Source of the DNA: JBHGAV01 sp041946685
GTDB lineage: Bacteria; Acidobacteriota; Terriglobia; Bryobacterales; Bryobacteraceae
Assembly: GCA_041946685.1 (NCBI GenBank)
Contig: JBHGAV010000058.1
Coordinates: 1-24,599, forward strand
Direction of reading: 5' to 3'
DNA: 24,599 nucleotides
In this document: positions 15,868-23,790 of the stretch, in pieces
Layout of the letters: each line of letters starts with the position of its first letter
Position numbering within the stretch: the first letter of the stretch is position 1
Made by a program: the position numbers and the translations under genes
Notes under the pieces: generated by a model
Told to the model about the DNA's origin: nothing
Databases searched by the model: none
The model's input: the letters and a program-made list of their open reading frames with translations, nothing else

Positions 15868-15878
15868 CTCCTATAATA
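15868..15878. promoter_or_regulatory. symmetric -10 element shared by rsmB and ttcA
   Basis: TATAAT at 15872-15877 on the plus strand ends five bases before the GTG of ttcA. The overlapping bases 15873-15878 read TATTAT on the minus strand, 14 bases before the rsmB ATG. AGGAG for rsmB is at 15868-15872. The whole divergent gap is 24 bases (15859-15882), so the same AT-rich element may start transcription both ways. Confidence 0.5.
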
Positions 15879-15882
15879 AAGC

Positions 15883-16620
15883 GTGGATCTTGAGAAGACG
15901 CTCCTACACAAAGTGGGGGAGGCCATTGCCCGCTACCGTATGATCCGGGAAGGCGACCGCGTCGCCGTGGCCCTCTCGGGCGGCAAGGACTCGCTTACTC
16001 TGCTGGAAGCGCTCCTCAAGCTGCAGAAGCGCGCTCCCATCGACTTCACCGTCTGCGCCTTCACCGTGGAACAGGGCAAGTTTCTCCGCCCCATCGAACC
16101 TCTGGCGAAGTACCTGGAGGCCCGTGGTGTCGCCTGGACCTACTATCGCGACAAACCCTCGCTTCGCCTCATCGACGAGCAGCCCGAACACGGCTGCGAC
16201 CTGTGCAGCCGCTACCGGCGTAGGGCCGTGTACGAGGTCGCCCGGGGCCTGGGCGCGGGCATCGTCGCCTTGGGCCACACCGCGGACGACTTTTGCGAGA
16301 CCTTCCTGCGCAACGCCCTGTTCACCGGCCGGATCAGCTCACTCCCTCCGGTGACTTGGTCGCGGGACCGCGAGTTCCGCTTGATCCGCCCTCTGGTGTT
16401 CGTGCCGGAGCGACTCACCCGCAGCTTCGTCGAGTCCGTCGGCGCGCCGCTGGTCCCCTGCGGCTGCTCTCAGAAGACCGGCACGGTGCGCGAGTCCATC
16501 CGCCGCCTGTTCGCAACTCTCGAACAGGACTACCCCCACCTCAAGGAAACCATGCTCGCGGCCCTGGGCAACATCGAGTTGGAGCGTTTGCTAGACCCGC
16601 GGTATCTTGTTGAGAAATAG
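15883..16620 (+). CDS. ttcA: tRNA 2-thiocytidine(32) synthetase-type PP-loop ATPase
   Basis: The 245-residue protein is an N-type ATP pyrophosphatase. It has the PP-loop SGGKDS (residues 32-37), the TtcA-type LGHTADDFCETFLRN, a CxxC pair at Cys105/Cys108 (GCDLC) and a further PCGC at 193-195. TtcA holds a [4Fe-4S] cluster on three cysteines of this arrangement and thiolates C32 of certain tRNAs. Cys105, Cys108 and Cys193 are the likely ligands. A different substrate within the TtcA/TtuA group cannot be excluded. The start is GTG with no Shine-Dalgarno, placed immediately downstream of TATAAT, so the mRNA is probably leaderless. It is convergent with the alkaline phosphatase gene (41-base gap). 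Confidence 0.87.
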   Translation: MDLEKTLLHKVGEAIARYRMIREGDRVAVALSGGKDSLTLLEALLKLQKRAPIDFTVCAFTVEQGKFLRPIEPLAKYLEARGVAWTYYRDKPSLRLIDEQPEHGCDLCSRYRRRAVYEVARGLGAGIVALGHTADDFCETFLRNALFTGRISSLPPVTWSRDREFRLIRPLVFVPERLTRSFVESVGAPLVPCGCSQKTGTVRESIRRLFATLEQDYPHLKETMLAALGNIELERLLDPRYLVEK

Positions 16621-16661
16621 GGGCCGAAATTCCCTGACTTTTCCAAAAGGCTGTGCCACGG

Positions 16662-18101
16662 CTACCGGCAGGCGGACTTGTCCGGACGCACCTTTAGGGG
16701 CGAGGGCTTCGGCAACCCGGCGGCTTCCAGCATGATGTGAAAGAGTTGCGTGTTGTCGAGGATGGTCGTGCATGGATACCAATCTCCCTCCCGTCGCTTG
16801 ATTCGATCAGACCCGGCGCCCATGGCGTACAGCCGCACAAGCTCATTTGTGTGATTTTTGGACCCGAAGCTGATCTCTCCGTCGGGATAGGATGTCCCGG
16901 ACTGCGCTGGGAGATCGCCGCGCGGCAGGGGCTTGTCCAGGCGCAGGCAACTGTTGGCGTGATCAGCCGTCACCAGCAGCAGGGTGTTGCCCCAGGTGAT
17001 GTCATCGCCGCTCCGGTTCACATAGTCGATCGCCGCGCGCACGGCTTCATGCAGGTCCCAGGTGGTCCCGACCATACGCCTGTAATCGTTGGCGTGCGCG
17101 GCCCAGTCGATGTCCCCCTGCTCAAACATGACGAAGAAGCCTTTGGGATTCCTCTTGAGGACGTCCAGAGCGGCTACCACCGCGTCTCTGAGCAGTGGGT
17201 TCTCGATACTGCCCCGGTCTACCTGAGGCCGGGATGGACGGTCCAGGGGGACCGGCGACTCGAAGTTGCCTGTCTCCGGGTCGCCATACAAGCCGAAGAG
17301 TTTCCTGCGCTGGGCAACGGCGCGGTTCGCGGCTTGCCGCAAGGACATGCCTCCGTCCACACCTGTCTGGCGCTGGACGAAGACATAGGGAGAGGAAGGA
17401 TTCGAGGCCAGAAAGCTGAGGGCCGCGGGCGACATGTAGGTCTTGCTGTGGTATCCTCCCCCGATGACGACGTCGGGCTGGACCGCCATCACGATCTCGT
17501 TGGCGATCGCGTGGTAGTTGTTGCGATTCACATTGTGGCTGACGTGGGCCGCGGGCGTCGCATGGCTGAATGGGACCGTGCTCGCCACCCCGATGGAGAA
17601 ACCCCGCTCGCTGCGGAGTATGTCCGCTACCGTGCGAAGCGCCCCGCCCGGCGGATCTCCAGGTAGCCAAGCCAGATTGCCGTTGTCGGTCTTGTAGCCG
17701 GTCGCCCAGGCGGTGGCGGCGGAGGCCGAATCCGTGGCGGCGCCTGTCAGGTACGCGGCATCGACACCTTTCTGCTGCATCGGCCAGGGAAAATACCCGC
17801 CCCTGGTGGGATCGTAGCCAGTGCTGGGCACGATCGCTCCGGCGTCATAGCCTGGCTTGCCCCGAGCCGCGGCGTTGATGTTGTAGGCCGTAACGTCCCA
17901 CGTCGCAACGCTGCCCTTGTATGGCAGCTTGTGAAAGGACAACTGGGTGTCGCCTCCGAACAGGTACCGGCTGGTTCCCATCTCGGTGGCAAGCTGCATG
18001 CCGTCCCCGATGAACAAGATGATGTGCCTGGCGTCGCCAGCGAAGGCCGCCGATATCAGGGATGTCGCGGCCAGTACAGCTCCGAGGAAAGTCCGTTTCA
18101 T
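16662..18101 (-). CDS. phoA: alkaline phosphatase (PhoA family), exported
   Basis: The 479-residue protein is a PhoA-type phosphomonoesterase that would release phosphate from organic esters outside the cytoplasm. It has a signal peptide (MKRTFLGAVLAATSLISAAFA), the metal-binding IGDGM at 31-35, and the nucleophile Ser125 in ATDSASAATAWATG, which closely matches the E. coli DSAASATAW site. Further metal-ligand regions are GDIDWAAHAND and VTADHANS, and a late NHTNE carries another His. The open frame extends 45 codons upstream, but the signal peptide fixes the start at 18101. No Pho box was seen in the 214-base gap to the divergent PHP gene (18102-18315), which holds nothing else I can name. 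Confidence 0.92.
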   Translation of the reverse strand: MKRTFLGAVLAATSLISAAFAGDARHIILFIGDGMQLATEMGTSRYLFGGDTQLSFHKLPYKGSVATWDVTAYNINAAARGKPGYDAGAIVPSTGYDPTRGGYFPWPMQQKGVDAAYLTGAATDSASAATAWATGYKTDNGNLAWLPGDPPGGALRTVADILRSERGFSIGVASTVPFSHATPAAHVSHNVNRNNYHAIANEIVMAVQPDVVIGGGYHSKTYMSPAALSFLASNPSSPYVFVQRQTGVDGGMSLRQAANRAVAQRRKLFGLYGDPETGNFESPVPLDRPSRPQVDRGSIENPLLRDAVVAALDVLKRNPKGFFVMFEQGDIDWAAHANDYRRMVGTTWDLHEAVRAAIDYVNRSGDDITWGNTLLLVTADHANSCLRLDKPLPRGDLPAQSGTSYPDGEISFGSKNHTNELVRLYAMGAGSDRIKRREGDWYPCTTILDNTQLFHIMLEAAGLPKPSPLKVRPDKSACR

Positions 18102-18315
18102 GCCCACTCTATGAGTCTCCCATTTCTCCTGTGGTGTGTGAATGCGCGATGCTCTCGCCGTTGTGTCCATCCTGGCGGCCGAGGGTGACAGCGCCTCGAA
18201 CTTCCCGTGAACAGCGCATTGGTTCTGGCGGCTCAAGGTATTCAGAGTTGATTCATGCGCTTGGCACGAATTCGTAACAATACCAAAGCCATTCTAAAGG
18301 GTGAGCACCTCCCCT

Positions 18316-19485
18316 ATGAAAAGGAACAGGACAGAAGTCCAATTCGGCAGTATCGCCGCCTCGGCATCGGCTCGCTTTCGCACTGCCGTCTCCTTGCACA
18401 GCCACACCATGCATTCGGAGGAAGCTCTCGCGCCGATTCCCCGCTACGTACGTCATGTCCCTATCGTCAGCCGCCTGTTCCGCTTGATCGAAGAGCGCTA
18501 TCTTGCCTTCGCTGGCAGGGCGTTTGACTACACCCGCGCCTTCTGGACCCCGCCGCTCCCTCCGCAAGCCGCCCTGGCGGCCGAGAGAAGCCAGATCGAG
18601 GAGAAGCTTGGGCTGGCGGCGCTCGTCTCGCTGACCGATCATGACAATATTCTGACAAGCGCACGCCTGAGCGTACTGGAAAGAGAGAGGAAGCTTCCAG
18701 TCTCGCTTGAGTGGACCATCCCCCGTGGAAGGTCTTTCCTGCACCTGGGAGTGCACAACCTCCCGCCGGGGCGGGCGGAGGGACTCGTGCGGGATCTCAA
18801 CGCCTTCACCTGCGAACCCGCCGAAGCGCGTCTTGTGGAACTGCTGTCGGCATTGTGCGAATTCAAGCATACGCTTGTGGTCCTGAATCACCCGATGTGG
18901 GACGAGCCCGGCATCGGGGCCCAGGCGCATCTCCGGATGCTGCAGGGATTCCTGTCGGGCTACCGGCCATGGATCCACGCCCTGGAGATCAACGGATTGC
19001 GCCCCTGGGCGGAGAACCAGTCCGTATCGGGCCTGGCTGCGGAGTGGGGCCTTCCCATGGTATCGGGCGGCGACCGTCACGGGAGTGCCCCCAACACGGC
19101 TCTCAATCTGACCAACGCTTCGTGCTTTAGCGAGTTCGTCCGGGAGATCCGAGAGGATTTTCAGAGCACCGTGCTGCTGACGCCCGAGTACGACGGCCCG
19201 CATGGGCTTCGCTATCTCGATTGCATCCTGGACATCCTGCGCGAGTACCCGGAGATGGCCGGGCGGAGTCAGTGGATGGATCGCGCTTACGTCCGGGAGC
19301 CGGACGGCTCGGTCCTGCCCTTGTCCGCCTTTTGGGATGGGGATTGGGGTCGAGCAGCGTCGTTGCTACTTTCCTTCACCAGCCTTGTTCACAGCGGACC
19401 ACTTCGGTCGGCGATCCGTGCGGCTCTGTCCGCCTGCCAGGAGCGTCCGGCTTGGGGCCGGTCGCCTCGGAGCGTAACGTCGTAG
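18316..19485 (+). CDS. PHP-domain metal-dependent phosphoesterase-like protein
   Basis: The 389-residue protein carries the PHP (polymerase and histidinol phosphatase) motifs: LHSHTMHSEE (His28, His30), LTDHDN (Asp108, His109), Glu132 (LEWT), His147, His192 (LNHP) and GGDRHG (Asp253, His255). These would bind a two- or three-metal centre that hydrolyses phosphoesters. The substrate is unknown. There is no signal peptide. The ATG at 18316 has GGTGAG about ten bases ahead. An in-frame GTG at 18301 would add five residues and lacks proper spacing. It is divergent from the alkaline phosphatase gene, but the two proteins act in different compartments, so a joint role is only speculation. The C-terminal region (about 300-389) has no motif I recognise. 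Confidence 0.85.
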   Translation: MKRNRTEVQFGSIAASASARFRTAVSLHSHTMHSEEALAPIPRYVRHVPIVSRLFRLIEERYLAFAGRAFDYTRAFWTPPLPPQAALAAERSQIEEKLGLAALVSLTDHDNILTSARLSVLERERKLPVSLEWTIPRGRSFLHLGVHNLPPGRAEGLVRDLNAFTCEPAEARLVELLSALCEFKHTLVVLNHPMWDEPGIGAQAHLRMLQGFLSGYRPWIHALEINGLRPWAENQSVSGLAAEWGLPMVSGGDRHGSAPNTALNLTNASCFSEFVREIREDFQSTVLLTPEYDGPHGLRYLDCILDILREYPEMAGRSQWMDRAYVREPDGSVLPLSAFWDGDWGRAASLLLSFTSLVHSGPLRSAIRAALSACQERPAWGRSPRSVTS

Positions 19486-19551
19486 CTTGCACCCTGTAAC
19501 CCGATGTTCATGAAGGTGTAACGTTAGAGTCGCACAATTGAACTGAGAGAC

Positions 19552-19722
19552 ATGCTGTCCCTTGCTTTGGCCTTCTTCTTTGCGGGAGTGCTGGTGTTGC
19601 GGGCCAAGCGGCCGGCCGCGAGTCAGTGCGCGTTTCGTCTTTTTCGCGTGGATGAGATTGCCATGTCCGTGGTCCTTTTCGTCCTGAGTGGATGCATGGT
19701 CGCGCTCGCGCTCTTCGCCTGA
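19552..19722 (+). CDS. small two-helix membrane protein (56 aa)
   Basis: The frame starts with ATG after GAGAG and encodes 56 residues. It has two hydrophobic stretches (about 2-16, LSLALAFFFAGVLVL, and 38-56, MSVVLFVLSGCMVALALFA) separated by a basic loop with RAKRP. This looks like a helical hairpin in the inner membrane. I do not recognise a family. It lies 66 bases after the PHP gene and 18 bases before another small ORF, so all three may be co-transcribed. It is supported only by its composition, ribosome-binding site and position. Confidence 0.5.
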   Translation: MLSLALAFFFAGVLVLRAKRPAASQCAFRLFRVDEIAMSVVLFVLSGCMVALALFA

Positions 19723-19740
19723 CCGGTTGGCACTCACGCT

Positions 19741-19947
19741 ATGCTTGACCTCTCCGACGTTGACGAATCCTGCACTCATCCCAGTGTGTTGCGCGAACTC
19801 CGTTTGATTACCGGGATCCTGGCCGGCATCTTCATGCGGAGGGGGCTGAAGGACGAGCAGGCTCTCGCACAGGCGCGGAGACTGCTGCGGCGGCCTCCGG
19901 GCCGGCACGACGAGGACCTGAGGTCCACTTCCCGACGAACCGGCTAG
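19741..19947 (+). CDS. small hypothetical protein (68 aa)
   Basis: The ATG at 19741 opens 68 codons ending in TAG. The middle part (HPSVLRELRLITGILAGIF, then MRRGLKDEQALAQARRLLRR) looks like two helices, the first hydrophobic and the second charged. Third codon positions are mostly G or C, as in the neighbours. The opposite strand over 19832-19947 is also open, as the tail of the frameshifted receiver-like gene. Codon use there is poorer, which favours the plus strand. No clear ribosome-binding site is present, so translation may be coupled to the preceding 56-aa gene. No function can be given. Confidence 0.45.
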   Translation: MLDLSDVDESCTHPSVLRELRLITGILAGIFMRRGLKDEQALAQARRLLRRPPGRHDEDLRSTSRRTG

Positions 19948-20313
19948 TGAAGGTCGCGGAGGATCCCGCCTGCTCCACGATGCGGTGCAGTTCGCCCGGC
20001 TCTAATGGACAGGGCAACACATCGTGGCCGCCGGCGTCCAGCACCTCGATCCAGAGCCGGGCATCGGCGAACCGGGAGACAACGATGAAGGGAGGCGGAG
20101 CCGTGCAAACGCGCAGTTCGTCCAGCGCGTCCCGCCAGTCGCCGTCCGGAGGCTCGCCTCGCACAACACCGCTTTGTAGGAACGTTCCCGCAAGCGAAGG
20201 AAGATCTGCATCCAGCCGGAGACGGAATGAATCTGCCAGCCGCCAGCGGCCGTCATGCGGCGCAGGGACTCGACGGCTTCGCTTGACAGACCTACGGTCA
20301 AGAGCGCTTTCAT
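19832..20313 (-). pseudogene. receiver-like domain gene interrupted by a one-base frameshift
   Basis: The first frame starts MKALLTVGLSSEAVESLRRM at 20313 and reads like the first half of a receiver domain up to YKAVLCEASL (about residue 55). The reading then continues in the next frame as PDGDWRDALDEL, FIVVSRFADARLWIEVLDAG and VLPCPLEPGELHRIVEQ, the second half of a receiver domain. Joining them needs one extra C in the CCTCCGG run at about 20145-20152. Both halves show good codon bias, so this is a recent lesion or a sequencing error. The phospho-acceptor Asp is not conserved (the site reads LCEAS), so the domain may already have been a pseudo-receiver. The tail after about 19965 overlaps the 68-aa ORF antisense and looks less coding. 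Confidence 0.7.
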
Positions 20314-20369
20314 GGCTCCCATCCTACGCCCCGTCTCTTACGGCGTCGTGTCGAATTGGAAAGAGAGCC

Positions 20370-20401
20370 AAGAAAAAGAGGGCAGGCTGCCGAGCCTGCC
20401 C
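20370..20401 (-). terminator. Rho-independent terminator after the TonB-dependent receptor gene
   Basis: A perfect 9-bp stem (20380-20388 with 20393-20401, sequence GGGCAGGCT / AGCCTGCCC) with a 4-base loop is followed on the minus strand by CTCTTTTTCTT (20370-20380). It lies 19 bases beyond the receptor stop codon. This is the clearest intrinsic terminator in the window. The rest of 20314-20419 holds no gene. Confidence 0.88.
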
Positions 20402-20419
20402 CCTCACGAGCGGGAATCT

Positions 20420-23400
20420 TCAGAAGTTGAGCCTGAGCGAGAGCTGGACCTGGCGGCTGGCGCCGAGTCCCACATCCTTGGTCACAGTCGACGTCGAAAG
20501 TCCGAAGGTCCCGCCCGCCGCCGCCAACGTGAAAGGCTGGCCCGGCTGAAGCTGGTTCGTACCCGTTCCCAGCGCGTTGTTCAACCGGGAAACGGGATTG
20601 GCGAAATTGGTGCGATTGAGAATGTTGTACAGTTCGCTCCGGAACTCGAGGTTCACGCGCTCGGACACATGGATCTGCTTGTGGAGTGTCAGATCAAACT
20701 GCGCCAGTCCCGGCCCGTGCAGAGCCCACCGCCCCAGGTTGCCGAAAGTTCCCGGAGCCGGAATCGCGAAGGCCGCCGGGTTGAGGAACACCCGCTTATC
20801 TGTCGAAGACGAGAGGTAGGGGCTCACACCGGCGACCACGTCCGGCCTGCGGTTGTTGCGGAACGCCCCGCCATAGGGGTTATTGATGATGGGCGTGGTC
20901 AGGACGGTGCCCCCCGAAACGATCGGGCTGTTGACGATCTCACCCGTCGAGTCCACCCGGTAGGCGATATCGTTGCGAGCCAGCGTCAGGTCGATCGGCA
21001 GTCCGGTGCGGGCGTTCATAACCCCGCCGATCTCCCAATCGCCGAGCACTGCCAGCACCGCTTTGTTGGCGTTGGACATCCACCTGTGCCCCTTGCCGAA
21101 GGGCAGGTCATACATCGCGCTGGCGTTGAAGCTGTGGCGAACGTCGAATGCGTTGTTGCCCCGGTCCCGCTCGAAGTTGTAAGGGTCGGTCTGGGTCTGT
21201 GCCTCGTTGGAGCCGCCCGTGTTGCCGAGGCTGTGTCCCCACGTCCACTGCGTTCCCACGGTGAAGCCCTTGCTGAACCGCCGGCTCGCTGTCACCTGTA
21301 GCGAGTCGTAGTGGTCGGTGCCGCCGCTGGTCTTGTAGTCCAGTTGCGAGTAGCGGTCCCCGAACTCAAGAACCGCGGTGCCGACGCCCGTCGTCGGATT
21401 CGTGGTCACGCCCTTGACCACGTTGGTCCACGAGCGCAGGAACAGGTTCCGCCCCTGGCTGCCCACATAAGCCACTGTCAGCACCGTCCCAGAGGGCAAC
21501 TGCTGTTGCAGCGAGGCGGTGTAGGAGAGAATCCGTTCGGGCAACCTGTATCCCGGCGCGTACACCCGCGGCGCAAAACCCTTGAAAGTGTCCAGGTCGA
21601 AGCTGTTGATGATTTGCTGGCTGTCCACAGGAAAGGTCGCGTTGGTGACCGTTACCGTCACACGGTCGCTGTCGATCGGCTGAACCTGGTCCTCGGTCTG
21701 TCCCGGGCCGTAGTAGTAGCCGGCGCCGACGCGAAAGACCGTGTTGTTCTTCAGCCTGCCGGGCGCCCAGGTGAATGCGAGGCGCGGTCCGAAGTTCGTC
21801 TTGGAACTCAAGTACCACGGCCGGTTGGGGTTGGTGTCCAGAGCGCCCGTGGTCATGTCGAAGAACGTGAACAGGTTGCGGTCCTCCCGCAGCACGGAGT
21901 AGAACTCATAGCGCAGGCCGTAGTTCATCGTGAAATTGGGCCGGATCTTCCACTCGTCCTGTGCATAGCCGATGTAGTAGGTCTGCTTCAGGAACCGGTT
22001 GCCCGTGGCGCCTCCGTGCAACGGGTTAGGCGCACTGACGTCGCCGATCACCTGCACGCTGGAGGGCTTGTTGTTGAGCAGGTCGTTCAGGTTGGAGAAG
22101 GTGTAGGTGGTGCCGCCCAGACGGTCGGTGTACAGCCGGATGGGCCGGACCTCCAATCCGAACTTCACGGTGTGGTTCTCCTTGATCCAACTGAGCTGAT
22201 CGCTGAAGGTGAGCGTGTAAGCCGTATAGGGCACGCCGCGCCCGTTCTGCGCGCTGTTGGAGCGGATCAGTCCGCCGAGCCTCGCGGCCCCCCCCGACAC
22301 GCCCTGCCCGCCGATGCCGGCGATCGATGCCGTGCCGGTGAAGTCGATCGACATGGCCGAGAGCGGGATTCCGTTGACAGACGGCGCCACACCGTTCAAC
22401 CGCGTCTTGGCGCCGTTCAGACCGGCCTTGACCTCGTTGATTACAGTCGGGCCCAGGATCTGCTGAAAGCTCACCATGCCGTTCTGCGGCACTGCCGTGA
22501 TGTGCTGGTAGTTGCCGGTTACGTTCAGCGGCGCGTTGGCCTCGCCTTGATCCCGGAAGTACCTGGCCGTGAGCGAATACTTGTCGTTGAAGCGATAGTC
22601 CAGACGGAAGCTTCCATAGTTCTCGTCGATCCGGTTGCTGGCCGAAAGCCGGTACAGATCCAGATCGGGGTTGGAGGTGGGCATTCCGCCCGTTGGATAT
22701 GCGGCCATGAGCGGAGCGATGGAGGGGACGGCGCGGGCGCGGGCCGCGGTGCTCGGCACCGCCTCCAGGATGTTCACGCCGGCCCGCTGCCGAAGCGCCT
22801 CGTAGCTTCCGAAGAAGAAGAACTTGTTCTTTACGATCGGGCCGCCCAGGGAGCCGCCGAATTGGTTCAGCCGCAGCGGCGACTTCGTGGATCCGTCGAA
22901 GAAGTTCCGGGCATCCAGCGAGCTGTTGCGCACGTACTCAAACAGGGCCCCGTGCAGCTCGTTGCCGCCGGACTTGGTCACCACCGAGATCTGGGCGGAG
23001 GATCCCGTGCCGTACTCGGCCGGATAGTTGCTCGATTCGACGCGGAACTCCTGAACGTTCTCCAGGCTCGATTGCAGCCGGAACCCGGTCGAACTCTCGC
23101 CGTTGAGGTTCCCCGGCGAGGCATCGATGATCGCCGAACCCTCGATCCCGTCGAAGCGAACCGCGTTCTGCTGATTGGCGCGGCCGCTGAAGCGGATGTT
23201 ATCGAACGAGCCGCCGCCCGCCGTCTGCGCGCCCGGCGCCAGAAGGTACAGTTGCGACAACTGGCGTCCGTTGAGCGGCAGCGTGGAGACTTCGCGCTCG
23301 TTGATGTTCGCTCCGATGCGCGCCGAGCTCAAATCGATCACCACCAGGTCGCCGCCCGAGACGGTGATTTCCTGCTGGAGCATGGCCGGCTGGAGCGCCA

Positions 23401-23704
23401 GGTTCACGGTGCGTTCCTGGGCCGCGGTGAGAGTAATCTCCAGTTCCGTTGTTCCGAGGCCGGCGGCGCTGCTCGACACCAGATACTGCGCCGGAGGGAG
23501 ATTCGTGATGATGTAACGGCCTTGATCGTTGGCCGTGACACTGCGCTCGATGCCGGTTCTCTGGTTCTTCACCAGAACCTTGGCGGCGGGGATCACGGCG
23601 CCGTTCACATCGGTGATCGTGCCTACGATGCGCCCCTGGTCGGTCTGGCAGATGGCCAGTGCCGCCAGACAGAGAAGCAGCGTTGTCAATCTAGTAAGTT
23701 TCAT
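20420..23704 (-). CDS. Oar-like TonB-dependent receptor with carboxypeptidase-regulatory domain
   Basis: The 1094-residue outer-membrane protein has a signal peptide (MKLTRLTTLLLCLAALAIC). A carboxypeptidase-regulatory-like beta-sandwich follows (about residues 24-105; GRIVGTITDVNGAVIPAAKV, YIITNLPPAQYLV). Next is a plug domain (about 115-250; LPLNGRQLSQLYLLAPG, GTGSSAQISVVTKSGGNELHG), and then a large beta-barrel ending in Phe (LSLRLNF), the usual BamA-recognised C-terminus. Members are expanded in Acidobacteriota and Bacteroidota and are thought to import or bind large organic substrates. No TonB box is obvious. CAGGAG lies upstream of the ATG, and a strong terminator follows the stop. The gene appears to be a single transcription unit, with 86 bases to the retropepsin-like gene upstream. 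Confidence 0.93.
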   Translation of the reverse strand: MKLTRLTTLLLCLAALAICQTDQGRIVGTITDVNGAVIPAAKVLVKNQRTGIERSVTANDQGRYIITNLPPAQYLVSSSAAGLGTTELEITLTAAQERTVNLALQPAMLQQEITVSGGDLVVIDLSSARIGANINEREVSTLPLNGRQLSQLYLLAPGAQTAGGGSFDNIRFSGRANQQNAVRFDGIEGSAIIDASPGNLNGESSTGFRLQSSLENVQEFRVESSNYPAEYGTGSSAQISVVTKSGGNELHGALFEYVRNSSLDARNFFDGSTKSPLRLNQFGGSLGGPIVKNKFFFFGSYEALRQRAGVNILEAVPSTAARARAVPSIAPLMAAYPTGGMPTSNPDLDLYRLSASNRIDENYGSFRLDYRFNDKYSLTARYFRDQGEANAPLNVTGNYQHITAVPQNGMVSFQQILGPTVINEVKAGLNGAKTRLNGVAPSVNGIPLSAMSIDFTGTASIAGIGGQGVSGGAARLGGLIRSNSAQNGRGVPYTAYTLTFSDQLSWIKENHTVKFGLEVRPIRLYTDRLGGTTYTFSNLNDLLNNKPSSVQVIGDVSAPNPLHGGATGNRFLKQTYYIGYAQDEWKIRPNFTMNYGLRYEFYSVLREDRNLFTFFDMTTGALDTNPNRPWYLSSKTNFGPRLAFTWAPGRLKNNTVFRVGAGYYYGPGQTEDQVQPIDSDRVTVTVTNATFPVDSQQIINSFDLDTFKGFAPRVYAPGYRLPERILSYTASLQQQLPSGTVLTVAYVGSQGRNLFLRSWTNVVKGVTTNPTTGVGTAVLEFGDRYSQLDYKTSGGTDHYDSLQVTASRRFSKGFTVGTQWTWGHSLGNTGGSNEAQTQTDPYNFERDRGNNAFDVRHSFNASAMYDLPFGKGHRWMSNANKAVLAVLGDWEIGGVMNARTGLPIDLTLARNDIAYRVDSTGEIVNSPIVSGGTVLTTPIINNPYGGAFRNNRRPDVVAGVSPYLSSSTDKRVFLNPAAFAIPAPGTFGNLGRWALHGPGLAQFDLTLHKQIHVSERVNLEFRSELYNILNRTNFANPVSRLNNALGTGTNQLQPGQPFTLAAAGGTFGLSTSTVTKDVGLGASRQVQLSLRLNF

Positions 23705-23717
23705 GGCGGTTTGACTC

Positions 23718-23730
23718 CTGATGCGATCAG
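23718..23730. promoter_or_regulatory. short inverted repeat overlapping the receptor's ribosome-binding site
   Basis: CTGAT-GCG-ATCAG forms a perfect 5-bp inverted repeat. On the minus strand its last two bases are the first two of the AGGAG Shine-Dalgarno of the receptor gene. It could be a small operator or an mRNA hairpin, but it is short enough to be chance. The remaining bases of 23705-23790 show nothing else certain. Confidence 0.25.
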
Positions 23731-23790
23731 GGTATCGGGCCCGTGTGACAGAACGGTTACAGAAAAGTCACGCCTCAGTGAAGATTCGTT

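Noticed and set aside
16621..16661. Terminator between ttcA and the alkaline phosphatase gene
   Set aside because: No stem-loop with a T-run is visible in the 41-base convergent gap.
18253..19203. A 316-codon minus-strand frame opposite the PHP gene
   Set aside because: The plus strand holds all PHP metal motifs in one frame. The minus frame has no motif.
20140..20155. Programmed -1 ribosomal frameshift in the receiver-like gene
   Set aside because: There is no X-XXY-YYZ slippery heptamer, and no downstream stem-loop was seen. A lesion or sequencing error is simpler.
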